The position numbers and the translations under genes are program-made. Under the pieces are notes generated by a model, which saw only the letters and a list, made by a program, of their open reading frames with translations, ran no database searches and was not told where the DNA came from. Positions 1-8,780 of a stretch of DNA of 64,000 nucleotides are shown one piece after another. Source of the DNA: Lysobacter defluvii IMMIB APB-9 = DSM 18482 (GTDB lineage: Bacteria; Pseudomonadota; Gammaproteobacteria; Xanthomonadales; Xanthomonadaceae); NCBI RefSeq assembly GCF_000423325.1, contig NZ_AUHT01000006.1, positions 248,001-312,000 on the forward strand. The letters run 5' to 3'. How positions within the stretch are numbered: the stretch's first letter is position 1; each line of letters opens with the position of its first letter.

Positions 1-1
1 C

Positions 2-1303
2 GTCCAGCTGGCGGTGCGACCCGGGGCAGCGGCCGAGGCCGCGCGCTGGATGTCCCGGGCCGCGGACGCGGGCATGCCGGCCGCAATGGACCGGCTCGCG
101 GAGATGTACCTGGCCGGCCGCGGCGTTGAACCGTCCCCGGCGCGTGCCTTCGAGTTGCATAAGGAACTGGCCGGCCAGGGGCATTCCCGCGCCGCATGGG
201 AGGCCGGTTACCTCCTCGACCATGCCGGGGTGGAACCCGGTGGCCCGGGCGGGGAAGGGGACACCGCCTGCACCTTCTTCGCCCGTGCGAGCGCGCTGGG
301 CGATCCCGCGGGCTATTACTCGCTGGGATTGAGGTTCGCCGCCGGTACCGGGGTTGCGGCCGATCCCGATTTCGGCCGTGCCCTCCTGTCCCGGGCCGCC
401 GACGGCGGCTACCCCGGTGCGGCGGAGGCCGCCGACGAGCTCGTTCCCGGCGCTCCTTCGCCGCGTGCGACGGAGTGGCACCGTCGCCTGAAGTCGAACA
501 TGGACAGCGCCCCCCTGGAGGCGCTCGGTCCCGGCCGGGCCGGTGCGGCCCAGCGGCGAGCCGCCACGCTCGCGCTTGAGGCGCACTTCAGCCGGATCGG
601 TCATCCGGCGCTGCGGCTCGACGCGGGTGGGCGGCTCCGGGTCGCTCCCGGCGGGGCACGGCCCGCCGCCCACCAGCCCGGCAACTGGCACTGGCTCTCG
701 CATGCGCCCAGGGTGGCGACCAGTACCGACTTCGCCAGCCGCGAGGAGTGCGACCACCTCATGTCCCGGGTTGCGGGAACCCTGCGCAAGGCCGGGGAGT
801 ACCGGCGCGCGGGCCGCGACAACGACGATGCGGAGGCACTCTATTTCAGCGGCAGCGGACAGGCGATCAACGCCATGGCCGCTACTTCGGTGGTGCGGAT
901 CGTGGAGCAGCGGATCGCGCGGATGACGGACTGGTCGCCGCGTGCGCTGGAACCGTGCTCGGTCATCCGCTATCTGCCGGGGGAAGAGTACCGGCCGCAC
1001 GTGGATTTCTTCAGTCCGGACCAGATCGAGCGCGACCGGCGCGAGGGACGGGACTTCGGCGGCCAGCGCATCGCCACGTTCCTGGTCTGCCTGCGCGCTC
1101 CGGCGGCCGGAGGGGAGACGGTGTACGACAAGGCCGGACTCAGCGTCGCGGGGCGGCGCGGCCAGGGCGTGCTGCATTACAACGTGGGCCCCGACGGCCA
1201 GCCCGACCCGATGTCGCTGCACACGGGCATGCCGGTGCGGGACGGAGAGAAATGGCTGTGGCGTTCGACCCTGCGCGAGCATTACCTCGACGTGCCGCGC
1301 TGA
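2..1303 (+). CDS. Sel1-repeat / prolyl 4-hydroxylase (2OG-Fe(II)) fusion protein, 5' partial
   Basis: The reading frame is open to the window edge. The first Sel1 repeat starts at once, so the true start probably lies upstream; GTG at 14 would leave no leader. The N-terminal half (to about residue 150) has Sel1/TPR-like repeats with AA-W-RAA-G spacing and MYLAGRGVEPS-type turns, which usually mediate protein contacts. The C-terminal part (about 235-425) is a prolyl 4-hydroxylase-type double-stranded beta helix. Its iron ligands are H329-x-D331 (PHVDFF) and H403, and K413, ten residues later, fits the 2-oxoglutarate anchor. The family hydroxylates prolyl or other side chains using O2 and 2-oxoglutarate. 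The substrate is unknown; the repeats may recruit it. The next gene begins inside this one, so the two are probably cotranscribed. Confidence 0.85.
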   Translation, partial: VQLAVRPGAAAEAARWMSRAADAGMPAAMDRLAEMYLAGRGVEPSPARAFELHKELAGQGHSRAAWEAGYLLDHAGVEPGGPGGEGDTACTFFARASALGDPAGYYSLGLRFAAGTGVAADPDFGRALLSRAADGGYPGAAEAADELVPGAPSPRATEWHRRLKSNMDSAPLEALGPGRAGAAQRRAATLALEAHFSRIGHPALRLDAGGRLRVAPGGARPAAHQPGNWHWLSHAPRVATSTDFASREECDHLMSRVAGTLRKAGEYRRAGRDNDDAEALYFSGSGQAINAMAATSVVRIVEQRIARMTDWSPRALEPCSVIRYLPGEEYRPHVDFFSPDQIERDRREGRDFGGQRIATFLVCLRAPAAGGETVYDKAGLSVAGRRGQGVLHYNVGPDGQPDPMSLHTGMPVRDGEKWLWRSTLREHYLDVPR

Positions 1304-1893
1304 ACGGGCGCCGGGAAATCCGCTCCGCGGCGAGTCCCCCGCCGGGCCGCCACCGCCTGTTCTTCGCCTTGATGCCGGACGAGGCACTGCGGGAGGCGAT
1401 GGCACGGATCGCCGCCGACCTTGAGGCGACGCAGCCCGGTGCAGGCCGCCGGATACGGCCCGAGCGCTACCACATGACGCTCCGCTTCCTCGGGGGCTTC
1501 GATTCGCTCGCCGCTGGACTGCTGGACACGTTTCGCGCCGCGGCAGGGACGCTGCCCCTGGAGCCGTTCACCTTCCATCTGGACCGGGCCGGGAGTTTCC
1601 GCAACCGCTCGATCCCGTGGTGGCTTGGCTGCGCGGACGTGCCGCCTCCGCTGGCGGCGTTGCAGGGTGCGCTGGAGCGTTCGCTCGGCGCCAGCATGCT
1701 GCCGCTCGCGCCGGCCCCGGCGTTCGTACCCCACGTCACCGTGGTCCGCGACGCCCGCCGACCGCTGCCGTCGCTGGCGATCGGGCCGCTGGAGTGGAAC
1801 GCCACGGAGCTGGTGCTGGTCCACAGCGATGCGGCCGCGGGCCACGCCTACGCCCGCCTGGGGAGCTGGGTGCTGAAGCCCGGGATGGAATGA
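1252..1893 (+). CDS. thpR: RNA 2',3'-cyclic phosphodiesterase (2H / LigT family)
   Basis: A 213-residue 2H phosphoesterase with both signature tetrads: HMTL (74-77) in YHMTLRFLGG and HVTV (161-164) in VPHVTVVRD. The family opens 2',3'-cyclic phosphates on RNA and can ligate 2'-5' ends in vitro. I chose ATG 1252 because GGAG lies at 1244-1247. This start overlaps the preceding hydroxylase gene by 52 bases in another frame and gives a roughly 30-residue N-terminal extension before the usual RLFFAL strand. ATG 1372 would cut into that first strand and is unlikely. CTG 1300 is the other option if the extension is not made. Confidence 0.82.
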   Translation: MAVAFDPARALPRRAALNGRREIRSAASPPPGRHRLFFALMPDEALREAMARIAADLEATQPGAGRRIRPERYHMTLRFLGGFDSLAAGLLDTFRAAAGTLPLEPFTFHLDRAGSFRNRSIPWWLGCADVPPPLAALQGALERSLGASMLPLAPAPAFVPHVTVVRDARRPLPSLAIGPLEWNATELVLVHSDAAAGHAYARLGSWVLKPGME

Positions 1894-1934
1894 ACAGTGC
1901 CATCACGCCGGGGCATGCGACCGTCCCCGGGGCC

Positions 1935-1940
1935 GATAAT
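1935..1940 (+). promoter_or_regulatory. Putative -10 box GATAAT for the TonB-dependent receptor gene
   Basis: GATAAT followed by GG, the same form seen before uvrC in this window. A transcript from here would start near 1947, just ahead of the GGAG at 1963-1966. No clear -35 hexamer is visible. Confidence 0.4.
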
Positions 1941-1971
1941 GGCCGGTCCCCCACAGTTTTCCGGAGACGCC

Positions 1972-4182
1972 TTGAATCAGCCCCAGCCGGGCCGGATGCC
2001 CGATCTCCCCCGATCCCTCCTTCTCCCCCGCCGCGTTCCCCTGGTCCTTGCCCTTGGCGCAGCGCTGGCGTCGCCGCCGCTGCTGGCCGCGCCTGCCGGC
2101 CAGTCCGGTCAGGACGCCGCTTCCGCTGACCCGGTCACCCTCGACCACGTCGTGGTGACCGCCACCCGCCAGCCGTCCGACGACCTGGTGGTCCCGGCCG
2201 CGGTGGACGTGGTGGACGGGCGCGACGTGCGCCTGGCGCAGCCGCGCATCAACCTGTCCGAGTCGGTGCAGCGCATTCCCGGCGTGGTGGCGCGCGACCG
2301 GCAGAACTACGCCCAGGACCAGCAGATCTCGATCCGGGGTTTCGGTGCCCGCGCGACCTTCGGCGTGCGCGGCATCCGCATGTACACCGACGGCATCCCG
2401 GCCACGATGCCGGACGGGCAGGGCCAGGTCTCGCACTTCCTGCTGGACGCGGCCGACCGCATCGAGGTCCTGCGCGGGCCGTTCTCCGCCCTGTACGGCA
2501 ATGCGTCCGGTGGCGTGATCTCGCTGTTCACCGCCGACGCGCCGGTGGATCCGTTCCTGCGCGGCGAGTACGTCACCGGCTCCGATGGCCTGCGCCGCGG
2601 CTCGCTCAGCTACCACGCGCCCTGGGGCGCGGACGGAGAGGGCAGCTTCCTGGTCGACCTGGTGGACCTGGACACCGACGGGTACCGCGACCACAGCGCG
2701 GCCAGCCGCAGGCAGGGCCAGATGGTGCTCAAGGGCGCGCTGGGGACCGGCGGCCGCTACACCGTGCTCGCCAACTCCATCGATCTGGAGGCGGACGACC
2801 CGCAGGGCCTCACCCGGGAGCAGCTTTCGGGCGACCGGCGCGCGGCCAGCGACGGCGCGTGGACCTTCGATACCCGCAAGACGGTGCGCCAGGACCAGGT
2901 CGGCCTGAACCTGGAGCAGGCGCTCGGGGGCGGGCACGGGCTTGCCTTCACCGCCTATACCGGCAACCGCGAGACCACCCAGATGCTGTCGATCCCGGTG
3001 TTCGTCCAGCAGCGGCCGCTGCATGGCGGCGGGGCGATCGACCTGGACCGCGACTACTTCGGCGGCGACCTGCGCTGGCGCTGGGAAGGGGACTGGCTGG
3101 ACCGGCCGTTCTCGCTGACGGCTGGCTACTCGCACGAGGTATCGGACGAGCGCCGGCTGGGCTTCGAGAACTTCATCGGCGACCGCGTCGGCGTGATCGG
3201 CGCGCTGCGCCGCGACGAGGACAACCAGGTCACCGGGCGCGACGTGTACGTGCAGGCCGACTGGGCACCGGCCGAGCGCTGGCGCGTCAACGTGGGCGCG
3301 CGCCACAGCCGCATCGAGTTCGAGTCGCGCGACCGCTTCGTCACCGCCGCCAACCCCGACGACAGCGGCAGCCTCGAGTACTCCAGGACCTCCCCGGTGA
3401 TCGGCGTGCTGTACCGCGCCACCCCGACGTTGAGCCTCTATGCCAACGCCGGTGCCGGGTTCGAGACCCCGACCTTCGCCGAGCTCGCCTACCGCAGCGA
3501 CGGCCTGAGCGGCCTCAACTCCAACCTGGACCCGGCGCGCTCGCGCAATGCGGAGGTCGGCCTGCGCGGACGCAACGAGCGCTTCGAGTACTCGGCGGCG
3601 CTGTTCCACAGCCGCACCGAGGACGAGATCGTGGTGGCCGCCAACGAGGGCGGGCGCAGCACCTACGCCAATGCCGAGGAATCGCGGCGGCAGGGCGTCG
3701 AACTGGCGCTGGCCGGCGAGCTGGCACCGGACTGGCACTTCGCCACCGCCTACACCTACCTGGACGCCGAATACGCCGACGACTTCGCCCTGTGCGGCGC
3801 GCCGCCCTGCGCGGTCGACGACCTGATCATCCAGGGCGGCCGCAACATCCCGGGCCTGGCCAAGCACTTCGCCTGGGGGCAACTGCGCTGGAGCCCGTTG
3901 GCCGACACCGACGTGATGCTCGAGGGCCGGTTCTCCGACCGCGTGTGGGTCAACGACGACAACACCGAATCGGCCCCGGCCTACGCCAGCTTCGACCTGG
4001 CTGCCGAGCGCCGCTTCCGGTGGGCCGGGCTGGAGTGGCGCGGCTTCGCCCGGATCAACAACCTGTTCGACCGCGACGTGATCGGCTCGGTCATCGTCAA
4101 CGAGGGCAACGGCCGGTACTACGAGCCGGCGCCGGGGCGGAACTGGATGATCGGCCTGTCGGCCGGGTATTCGTTCCGCTGA
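1972..4182 (+). CDS. TonB-dependent outer-membrane receptor
   Basis: About 736 residues. A basic n-region and long hydrophobic stretch ending near LLAA form a signal peptide. It is followed by a TonB-box-like segment (DHVVVTATR), a plug domain (ISIRGFGARATFGVRG, then the RIEVLRGPFSALYGNASGG motif), and a 22-strand-type barrel ending in ...GYSFR with a terminal aromatic-basic pair typical of outer-membrane proteins. The plug resembles FecA-like siderophore/ferric citrate receptors, but the ligand cannot be read from sequence. TTG 1972 is preferred because GGAG sits at 1963-1966. ATG 1996 is the alternative and still keeps the signal peptide. It converges on the M14 peptidase gene. Confidence 0.9.
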   Translation: MNQPQPGRMPDLPRSLLLPRRVPLVLALGAALASPPLLAAPAGQSGQDAASADPVTLDHVVVTATRQPSDDLVVPAAVDVVDGRDVRLAQPRINLSESVQRIPGVVARDRQNYAQDQQISIRGFGARATFGVRGIRMYTDGIPATMPDGQGQVSHFLLDAADRIEVLRGPFSALYGNASGGVISLFTADAPVDPFLRGEYVTGSDGLRRGSLSYHAPWGADGEGSFLVDLVDLDTDGYRDHSAASRRQGQMVLKGALGTGGRYTVLANSIDLEADDPQGLTREQLSGDRRAASDGAWTFDTRKTVRQDQVGLNLEQALGGGHGLAFTAYTGNRETTQMLSIPVFVQQRPLHGGGAIDLDRDYFGGDLRWRWEGDWLDRPFSLTAGYSHEVSDERRLGFENFIGDRVGVIGALRRDEDNQVTGRDVYVQADWAPAERWRVNVGARHSRIEFESRDRFVTAANPDDSGSLEYSRTSPVIGVLYRATPTLSLYANAGAGFETPTFAELAYRSDGLSGLNSNLDPARSRNAEVGLRGRNERFEYSAALFHSRTEDEIVVAANEGGRSTYANAEESRRQGVELALAGELAPDWHFATAYTYLDAEYADDFALCGAPPCAVDDLIIQGGRNIPGLAKHFAWGQLRWSPLADTDVMLEGRFSDRVWVNDDNTESAPAYASFDLAAERRFRWAGLEWRGFARINNLFDRDVIGSVIVNEGNGRYYEPAPGRNWMIGLSAGYSFR

Positions 4183-4192
4183 GCAGTGGGGA

Positions 4193-4221
4193 CCGGGGGC
4201 GCGCCAGCGGCACGCCCCCGG
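4193..4221. terminator. GC-rich hairpin between convergent genes
   Basis: CCGGGGGCG pairs with CGCCCCCGG across an 11-base loop, between the stop of the TonB receptor gene and the stop of the M14 peptidase gene. There is no clear U tract on either strand, so a bidirectional terminator is only probable. Confidence 0.4.
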
Positions 4222-4227
4222 CCTTCG

Positions 4228-6009
4228 TCAACGCGGCGCGCGATCGGTCCGGAACACCGGATACAGGTCCAGCCGGTCGTCCCAGGCGTCGTGGCGCCGG
4301 TAGAACCAGTCCAGCCGCGCCTGCGCGCTCGAGGCGAACTCCTCGTCCTCGCGCAGGCGGCGCTCGAACTCGGCCTTCGTCCGCCGGTCGCCCAGCATTT
4401 CGCGGGCGACCTGCTCGGCGACGTAGGCCTCCATGTATTCCTTGCGTTCGAAGGCGTTGTTGAACCAGCCCCAGGCGGCCAGGGAATCCGGCGCCTCCGG
4501 CTCCAGCAGCGCCATTGCCATGCGCGAGCGGGCCTGCGCGATCGGCACGTACAGGGCGCCCGCGACCAGGTCGTGGGTCTCCGCCTCCCAGTCGCCTTCC
4601 AGTTCGATCCTCTGCAGGCCTTCCATTGAGCGCGCGGCCAGGTTCGCCGCGACGGCGCGGAACGCCTGCACCCGCGCGCCCTGCAACGGCTGCTCCAGGC
4701 GCCGGTACTGCACGCCGTGCAGGTCCAGCTTCGGTGCCACCCGGTCTGCCTGCTCGGCCGGGACCAGGTAGCCCGCCTTCGGCGCGTCCACCACCAGCGC
4801 CGGTGCGATGTCGTCGCACAGCGGCACGTTCCAGACCTCGGGCGTGGCCTCGTCGTAGCGGGTCATGATCCCGCCCGACACCTCGGACGGGGTCCGGGTG
4901 TACTCGTAGCCACGGAAGTCGAATCGCCGGCACGCGTCGGTCGCGCCGTAGTCCAGCTCCACCGGGCTGCCGCCGAGCCGCTCCGCGCGCGCATCGGCCT
5001 CGCGCGCCAGGCCCATCCAGCGGGCACCGTTGGCGGCCACCAGGTCGAGCACGGCGAGGATGGTGTTGCGGGTGGTCTGGACCCGCTCGGGGTACTCCTT
5101 CCACGAGTGCGTCTCCACCAGCATCCCGAAGCGGTTGCGGTAGGGCATGTAACCGTGTGAGAAGCGCGGCGGCGATACCCCGTCCTCGAAGCCCGAGGCC
5201 GGGTTGTCGTGCTGCACGAAGGACGGGTAGAACGGCAGCGGCAGCGAGCCGGCCTCCGACAGCGCGGCGATGGTGCCGTCGCGCAGGGCACGCCCGGCCT
5301 CGCGCAGCGCCGGATCGCCGCTGTTGACCGGCTCGACCTGGATCGAGATGTCGTGCTCGAACTGCGCGCCGTTGGTCGCGTGCAGGTCAACGTAGACCAG
5401 CGGATCCCAGGCCTCCATCAGCCGCAGCATCGCCTGCATCTCCGGCGCCTCGGCCTTCAGGTAGTCGCGGTTGAGGTTGAGGTTCTGGGCGGTGGTGCGC
5501 CAGCCCATCTCCTTCGGTCCGCGCTGGTTCGGACGGTTCCAGGCCTTGAAGCGCTCGTGCCCGTCGACGTTGAACACCGGCACGAACACGAACACCTGCA
5601 TCTGCAGCACGCCCGGCGAGGCCTCTCCCTCCAGCAGCTGGCGCAGGGCGAGGAAGCCCGCGTCCTTGCCGTCGATCTCGCCGGCGTGGATGCCGCCCTG
5701 GATCAGCGTGACCGGCAGGCCCCGTTCGCGTGCCTGCTCGGGGGTGAAGGCGCCCGACTGGCTTACCACCAGCGCCTTCATCGGCCGGCCCTGCGGGGTG
5801 GTGCCGAAGTCGGTGCAGCGCACCGCGTCGGGGTAGCGCGTGGCGAAGGCCTCGCACAGCTCGATCACCTCCGGGTAGCGGCCGGTCTCGAGGAAGCCGC
5901 TGCGCTCGGCGTGGGTGGTGAGCGGGGCCTGGGCGCGGGCGGCACCCGGCAGCGCGGCGGCGATCGCCAGGCAGAGGAGGGCGGGGGCGGCGAGGCGGGA
6001 AAGGGTCAT
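4228..6009 (-). CDS. M14-family zinc carboxypeptidase, exported
   Basis: 593 residues starting MTLSRL, with a cleavable signal peptide (hydrophobic core, then GAARAQ). The zinc ligands are visible as H108-x-x-E111 (GGIHAGEIDG) and H210 (DLHATNG). A later VETHSWKE segment may supply the catalytic glutamate. M14 enzymes remove C-terminal residues or process small peptides and cell-wall fragments. The family is usually 300-400 residues for the catalytic part; here a C-terminal extension of about 250 residues of unknown role follows. ATG 6009 is preferred over upstream ATGs at 6024 and 6030 because AGGA precedes it at good spacing. A peptide transporter gene lies divergently upstream, so peptide scavenging is a reasonable inference. 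Confidence 0.85.
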   Translation of the reverse strand: MTLSRLAAPALLCLAIAAALPGAARAQAPLTTHAERSGFLETGRYPEVIELCEAFATRYPDAVRCTDFGTTPQGRPMKALVVSQSGAFTPEQARERGLPVTLIQGGIHAGEIDGKDAGFLALRQLLEGEASPGVLQMQVFVFVPVFNVDGHERFKAWNRPNQRGPKEMGWRTTAQNLNLNRDYLKAEAPEMQAMLRLMEAWDPLVYVDLHATNGAQFEHDISIQVEPVNSGDPALREAGRALRDGTIAALSEAGSLPLPFYPSFVQHDNPASGFEDGVSPPRFSHGYMPYRNRFGMLVETHSWKEYPERVQTTRNTILAVLDLVAANGARWMGLAREADARAERLGGSPVELDYGATDACRRFDFRGYEYTRTPSEVSGGIMTRYDEATPEVWNVPLCDDIAPALVVDAPKAGYLVPAEQADRVAPKLDLHGVQYRRLEQPLQGARVQAFRAVAANLAARSMEGLQRIELEGDWEAETHDLVAGALYVPIAQARSRMAMALLEPEAPDSLAAWGWFNNAFERKEYMEAYVAEQVAREMLGDRRTKAEFERRLREDEEFASSAQARLDWFYRRHDAWDDRLDLYPVFRTDRAPR

Positions 6010-6146
6010 CCGGATCCTGTCCATGAACATGGGAGCCGGCGATGGTACCGGCCGTGCCGCGCCCGGGCACAAGAGCCGGTGGTCACGTACGGGCGCAGGC
6101 GGGCTTCCGGTACTCTTGGGCGCTTTCGCCCCGGAACCGGACCACG

Positions 6147-7715
6147 ATGTCGTCGACTCCCGCCGCGCCCGCCCGCACGGGCCGCTTCCCGCGCCAGATC
6201 CCCTACATCATCGGCAACGAGGGCTGCGAGCGCTTCAGCTTCTACGGGATGCGCAACATCCTGGTGCAGTTCCTGATCACCTCCACGCTGCTCCAGCACA
6301 TCCTGGACGCGGGGGAGCGGGAGCTGGCCGCGAAGGACCTGATGCACTCCTTCATGATCGGGGTGTACTTCTTCCCGCTGCTGGGTGGCTACCTGGCCGA
6401 CCGCTTCTTCGGCAAGTACAACACCATCCTGTGGTTCAGCCTGGTCTACTGCGCCGGCCATGCCTGCCTGGCGCTGTTCGAGGACAACCGCACCGGCTTC
6501 TTCACCGGCCTGGGGCTGATCGCGCTGGGCGCGGGCGGCATCAAGCCGCTGGTGGCCTCGTTCGTGGGCGACCAGTTCGACCAGTCCAACAAGCACCTGG
6601 CCAAGGTGGTGTTCGACGGCTTCTACTGGATCATCAACTTCGGCTCGCTGTTCGCCTCGCTGCTGATGCCGCTGTTCCTGAAAAACTTCGGGCCCAGCGT
6701 GGCGTTCGGCATCCCGGGGCTGCTGATGTTCATCGCCACCTTCGTGTTCTGGCTGGGCCGCAAGCACTACGTGATGGTGCCGCCGGCGACTACCGCCGAT
6801 CCGAATTCCTTCTCCAACGTGATCCGCACCGCGCTGATGCGCGAGGTGCCCGGCAAGGGGCGCCCGGGCCTGTGGGTGGCGATCGCCGGACTGGTGCTGG
6901 CGGCGGCCTCGACCGCGCTGATCCCGTCGCTGGGCTTCGTGATCGCCTTCTGCGTGGCGCTGGTGGCGCTGCTGGCGGGCATCGGTGGCGGAGCGTGGAT
7001 CCAGCTCGACCGCGCCCGCGGCGTGCACCCGCCGGAGGCGGTCGACGGCGTGCGTAACGTGCTGCGGGTGCTGGTGATCTTCGCCCTGACCACGCCGTTC
7101 TACTCGCTGTTCGACCAGAAGGCCTCGACCTGGGTGATCCAGGGCACGGCCATGACCAAGCCGGACTGGTTCGTGGCCTCGCAGATGCAGGCGCTGAATC
7201 CGGCGCTGGTGATGATCCTGATCCCGTTCAACAACTTGGTGCTGTACCCGGCGCTCAAGCGCTTCGGGTGGGAGCCGACGGCGCTGCGCCGGATGACCGC
7301 GGGCATCGCCTTCAGCGGCCTGGCCTGGATCGTGGTGGGCGGCATCCAGGTGGCGATGGACACCGGCAACGCGATGTCGATTGTCTGGCAGGTGCTGCCC
7401 TACGCGCTGCTGACCTTCGGCGAGGTGCTGGTCTCGGCCACCGGGCTGGAGTTCGCCTACAGCCAGGCGCCGCAGGCGATGAAGGGCGTGGTGATGAGCT
7501 TCTGGAACCTGACCACCACCATCGGCAACCTGTGGGTGCTGCTGGCCAACGCGGCGGTGCGCAACGACGCGGTCACGGGGAGCATCGCCACGACCGGGCT
7601 GAGTACCGCGGCCTTCCAGATGTTCTTCTTCGCCGCGTTCGCGCTGGTGGCGGCGCTGGTGTTCGGCCTGTACGCGCGGCGCTACCGCATGGCCGACAAC
7701 TACCGGGAGGCCTGA
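6147..7715 (+). CDS. POT-family proton-dependent oligopeptide transporter
   Basis: 522 residues with 12-14 hydrophobic segments. The POT/PTR signature is near the N-terminus: IGNEGCERFSFYGMRNIL carries the ExxERFxYYG-type motif with E-x-x-R-F. GGYLADRFFGKY follows in the first cytoplasmic loop, and a second family stretch reads FDGFYWIINFGSLFA. The protein would import di- and tripeptides, or related small substrates, with protons across the inner membrane. ATG 6147 directly precedes the conserved region; the ribosome site is weak. The next gene (rhomboid) follows after 3 bases, suggesting cotranscription. Confidence 0.9.
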   Translation: MSSTPAAPARTGRFPRQIPYIIGNEGCERFSFYGMRNILVQFLITSTLLQHILDAGERELAAKDLMHSFMIGVYFFPLLGGYLADRFFGKYNTILWFSLVYCAGHACLALFEDNRTGFFTGLGLIALGAGGIKPLVASFVGDQFDQSNKHLAKVVFDGFYWIINFGSLFASLLMPLFLKNFGPSVAFGIPGLLMFIATFVFWLGRKHYVMVPPATTADPNSFSNVIRTALMREVPGKGRPGLWVAIAGLVLAAASTALIPSLGFVIAFCVALVALLAGIGGGAWIQLDRARGVHPPEAVDGVRNVLRVLVIFALTTPFYSLFDQKASTWVIQGTAMTKPDWFVASQMQALNPALVMILIPFNNLVLYPALKRFGWEPTALRRMTAGIAFSGLAWIVVGGIQVAMDTGNAMSIVWQVLPYALLTFGEVLVSATGLEFAYSQAPQAMKGVVMSFWNLTTTIGNLWVLLANAAVRNDAVTGSIATTGLSTAAFQMFFFAAFALVAALVFGLYARRYRMADNYREA

Positions 7716-7718
7716 GCC

Positions 7719-8321
7719 ATGATCACCCTGGTCCTGATCGCGATCACCGTGCTGGTTTCCTGGCAGGCCTGGCAGCGCCCGCGCCTGCTGGACCGGCTGA
7801 TGCTGTGGCCGCCGGCGATCGACCGCCAGCGCCAGTACGACCGGCTGGTGACGCACGGCTTCGTCCACGCCGACTGGCAGCACCTGCTGTTCAACATGAT
7901 CACGCTGTTCTTCTTCGGGCGCTTCGCCGAGCAGCTGGTCACGCAGATGATCGGCCCGGTCGGGTTCGTGCTGTTCTACCTGTCGGCGATCGTGATCGCG
8001 ATCCTGCCCAGCTACCTGCGCCACCGGCACGACGCCCGCTACCGCAGCCTGGGTGCCTCCGGGGCGGTGTCGGCGGTGCTGTTCGCCTTCATCCTGTTCA
8101 ACCCGTGGGGGCTGATCTTCGTGTTCTTCCTGCCGGTGCCGGCGATCCTGTACGGGGTGTTCTACGTCGGCTACTCGTTCTGGATGGACCGCCAGGGCAC
8201 CGACAACGTCAACCACAGCGCGCACCTGTCGGGCGCGATCTACGGTGTCCTGTTCATGCTGCTGATGGAGCCGCGGATCGCCGGGCACTTCCTGTCGGCG
8301 CTGATGAATCCTTCGTTCTAG
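7719..8321 (+). CDS. Rhomboid-family intramembrane serine protease
   Basis: 200 residues and six predicted membrane helices. The catalytic dyad is readable: S114 in GASGAVSA and H169 in NHSAHLSGA. The oxyanion/loop motif HADWQHLLFNM is in its usual place after the first helix. Rhomboids cleave substrate helices within the bilayer. It follows the peptide transporter gene by 3 bases, probably in one transcript, though no functional link between the two is established. Confidence 0.88.
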   Translation: MITLVLIAITVLVSWQAWQRPRLLDRLMLWPPAIDRQRQYDRLVTHGFVHADWQHLLFNMITLFFFGRFAEQLVTQMIGPVGFVLFYLSAIVIAILPSYLRHRHDARYRSLGASGAVSAVLFAFILFNPWGLIFVFFLPVPAILYGVFYVGYSFWMDRQGTDNVNHSAHLSGAIYGVLFMLLMEPRIAGHFLSALMNPSF

Positions 8322-8388
8322 TCGCGCTCACCGTGCTCTTATGGGCGCGGTGCTATCGATGGGGCCAAACCCACCAGTGGAGGCTCCC

Positions 8389-8697
8389 ATGGGCAGCCAG
8401 GACGAAAACCGCAACGACGAGCAACCCGCCAACGAGCAGCAGGACAGCCGGGATCGGCAGTCGATCACCCCCGAGCAGGCGATGGAGAACACCCGCGAGC
8501 TGCTGGAGCGCAAGAACGAGGCCGCGCAGCAGCAGGCGAGCCAGGACCAGCCGGGGTCGGACGCGGGCCGCTACCAGGATGAACAGGCCCGTTTGAAGGC
8601 GCAGGAGCTGCACCACGGCGAGATGCGCCTGCAGGCAAACCAGGGCAGCATCAGCACCCGCGACCGCCACAACCAGGGACGCCGCGACAGCCGCTGA
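8389..8697 (+). CDS. Small hydrophilic protein of unknown function
   Basis: 102 residues, highly charged and rich in Gln, Glu, Asp and Asn, without hydrophobic segments. It is predicted helical or disordered, with heptad-like stretches around residues 25-60. The start is well supported: GGAGG at 8379-8383, five bases before ATG 8389. A TATCGAT-like box lies about 35 bases upstream. I do not recognise a family. Its composition resembles small stress-associated or anti-aggregation proteins, but that is impression only. Confidence 0.7.
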   Translation: MGSQDENRNDEQPANEQQDSRDRQSITPEQAMENTRELLERKNEAAQQQASQDQPGSDAGRYQDEQARLKAQELHHGEMRLQANQGSISTRDRHNQGRRDSR

Positions 8698-8780
8698 TGC
8701 TTTGCCGTGACGGGTGGCTCGCCTGCATCCGTGCGTCACGCCCGCATCGATACGTTCCTCCCCACAGGAGGGACCGATTG

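Noticed and set aside
6006-8288. Minus-strand 760-codon frame opposite the POT and rhomboid genes
   Set aside because: Repetitive His/Gln/Asp/Arg translation typical of an antisense frame in GC-rich DNA; the plus-strand genes have clear motifs.
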